A stretch of 12,902 nt of DNA from CAZYJR01 sp964647905 (GTDB taxonomy: Bacteria > Desulfobacterota > DSM-4660 > Desulfatiglandales > HGW-15), in the NCBI GenBank assembly GCA_964647905.1, contig CAZYJR010000059.1, forward strand, positions 1 through 12,902, written 5' to 3'. A program made the position numbers and the translations under genes. The notes under the pieces were generated by a model. It saw only the letters and a list, made by a program, of their open reading frames with translations. It made no database searches and had not been told where the DNA came from. Of the stretch, positions 12,573 through 12,902 are shown in pieces; position 1 is the stretch's first letter, and every line of letters begins with the position of its first letter.

Positions 12573-12902
12573 TGGATCCTCCCACGCATCTCCGCGTGGT
12601 TGACCAGCTTTCAAAACTGGATGACACGGCCCCTTCGCTCCACTCCCATTACAGAAGCTTCATCACTACTACAGGCCATTCCGCCCCTATCCGCCGCATC
12701 GGTACTCTCATCCTTGTGGGTCCTCCACTTGGATTTCTCCCTTCTCATCGGCGGCTTAGGTTCCCACGTTCCACACAGGAGCCTGCGCCACGTTCACGCC
12801 GCCTCCATGCCGGTCACCGCCTGGCCAGTCAGCAGGCACCCTCCAGGCTTATCCCAGGTTAACGACTCCCCCCTGGTTTTGATGACGTCCCTACGCTTTC
12901 GA

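Larger units (their letters stand above)
12458..12902 (-). mobile_element. Inner ORF-less group II intron (5' end beyond the right edge)
   Basis: The minus strand from 12902 to about 12573 has no long ORF but resembles the RNA domains I-IV that precede the protein gene in bacterial group II introns. Recognisable strings include GGCGCAGGCTCCTG, GAACGTGGGAACCTAAG, GGGAGAAATCCAAGTGGAG and AATGGGAGTGGAGCGAAG. A ribosome-binding site and a truncated intron-protein start follow, then directly a domain V (12498-12531) and domain VI. Domain VI pairs GGGCCTGGGGG with CCCCCGGGCT and leaves A at 12464 bulged as the expected branch point. The 3' end is about 12455-12459. The visible length is about 445 nt; some 5' domain I sequence is missing from the window. 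Recognition of the 5' domains is from memory; the domain V and VI folds are seen directly. Confidence 0.85.

Noticed and set aside
12560..12862. A 100-residue + strand ORF at the right end
   Set aside because: It lies antisense to the structured RNA domains of the inner group II intron and has no ribosome-binding site or family resemblance.
1..12902. CRISPR arrays, tRNA or rRNA genes, phage genes, toxin-antitoxin pairs
   Set aside because: I looked for regularly spaced repeats, cloverleaf-like or rRNA-like sequence, and typical small toxin/antitoxin ORF pairs, and saw none.

Overview
The window looks like a chromosomal segment from a GC-rich Gram-negative bacterium, most likely a member of the Desulfobacterota (deltaproteobacterial sulfate reducers or syntrophs). 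I infer this from the protein families and their wording, from memory and without a database search. All intact genes are on the + strand. They form one membrane-bioenergetics operon, with a cytidylate-kinase-like gene upstream and a cyclic-nucleotide-binding-domain gene downstream. Both flanks are made of broken genes and mobile-element relics.

Left flank (1-2262): four damaged genes lie end to end. On the minus strand are the C-terminal part of a spermidine-synthase-like membrane protein, which runs off the left edge, and a pseB-like (UDP-GlcNAc 4,6-dehydratase) remnant fused to it. On the + strand are an IS91-like HUH transposase with an N-terminal truncation, a nonsense codon, an internal deletion and a frameshift, and then the C-terminal fifth of a feoB ferrous-iron transporter.

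Centre (2388-11685): a perfect sigma-70 consensus promoter drives a cytidylate-kinase-like gene. Downstream are eleven tightly packed genes encoding a Mrp/Mbh-type cation/proton antiporter: MrpE, MrpF, MrpG, a stand-alone MbhD (DUF4040), an MbhE-MnhB fusion, MrpC, three NuoL/M/N-type antiporter subunits, and two small membrane proteins between the second and third antiporter subunits. Many junctions are ATGA, TTGA or TGATG overlaps, which suggests translational coupling. There is no full-length MrpA. The order matches the membrane arm of archaeal-type Mbh/Mbs complexes, but no hydrogenase or dehydrogenase subunit is in the window. The complex probably exchanges Na+ and H+ across the inner membrane. 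The operon ends with a small protein carrying a cNMP-binding fold whose usual ligand residues are missing.

Right flank (about 11826-12902, minus strand): this is the most unusual part. It holds the 3' half of one group II intron (reverse transcriptase/maturase C-terminus, then domains V and VI). Just after where the RT YADD motif should be, it is interrupted by the 3' part of a second group II intron. That inner intron has a textbook 34-nt domain V and a domain VI with a bulged A, but its own protein gene is deleted after about six codons. This is the layout of a nested intron (twintron) with an ORF-less inner member. The 5' halves of both introns lie beyond the right edge.
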